Positions 5,242-5,276 of a DNA stretch of 5,276 bases are shown here, in pieces. Made by a program: the position numbers and the translations under genes. This DNA is from CAYGZL01 sp964354345 (GTDB lineage: Bacteria > Chloroflexota > Anaerolineae > Anaerolineales > UBA4823): the NCBI GenBank assembly GCA_964354345.1, contig CAYGZL010000033.1, forward strand, positions 1-5,276, read 5' to 3'. The notes under the pieces were generated by a model that worked only from the letters and a program-made list of their open reading frames with translations, was not told where the DNA came from and ran no database searches. Position 1 is the stretch's first letter, and each line of letters opens with the position of its first letter.

Positions 5242-5276
5242 GGGTGAAAAAGGGGTGAATTAATAGGGGGAAGGGG

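Overview
The window looks like ordinary chromosomal DNA from a free-living bacterium. It is most likely a member of Chloroflexota (Anaerolineae or Caldilineae type), but this is an inference from style only. The hints are a secreted-type PD40 propeller protein after a proline-rich linker, a short ribbon-helix-helix protein with a Pro/Ser tail, a GAACNNNNGTTC-type LexA operator, and intergenic short-period repeats of the CCACGAA/CACTGAGG kind. No rRNA, tRNA, CRISPR array, transposase or complete mobile element was seen.

Layout, left to right. Positions 1-1809 (+) hold the 3' part of a large TolB/PD40 beta-propeller gene whose start lies outside the window. A small gene (1906-2130, +) for a 74-residue helical protein of unknown function follows, with its own perfect -10 hexamer. 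A gene-free stretch of 200 bases contains three short perfect inverted repeats in a row. Next is a complete APH/choline-kinase-like phosphotransferase (2331-3362, +). It faces a class I SAM-dependent methyltransferase (3503-4339, -) across a short convergent gap with terminator-like hairpins. The methyltransferase is clearly A+T richer than its left-hand neighbours, has a strong Shine-Dalgarno, and has a nested 38-base dyad one base upstream of it.

From 4340 to 4923 there is no convincing gene. This stretch holds the dyad, a doubtful open frame that ends one base before the methyltransferase start codon, a good intrinsic terminator on the minus strand, and short-period repeats. The last gene (4924-5157, -) encodes a 77-residue ribbon-helix-helix DNA-binding protein. 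Its promoter (TTTACA, 16-base spacer, TACAAT) carries a perfect LexA/SOS-type operator, GAACATATGTTC, inside the spacer. With the terminator at 4756-4776 it forms a self-contained, probably DNA-damage-inducible, monocistronic unit.

The genes do not form one pathway. There are at least three transcription units: the rightward group, the leftward methyltransferase and the leftward RHH gene. The best lead is the apparent LexA control of a solitary RHH regulator. The second is the dyad that may control the methyltransferase.
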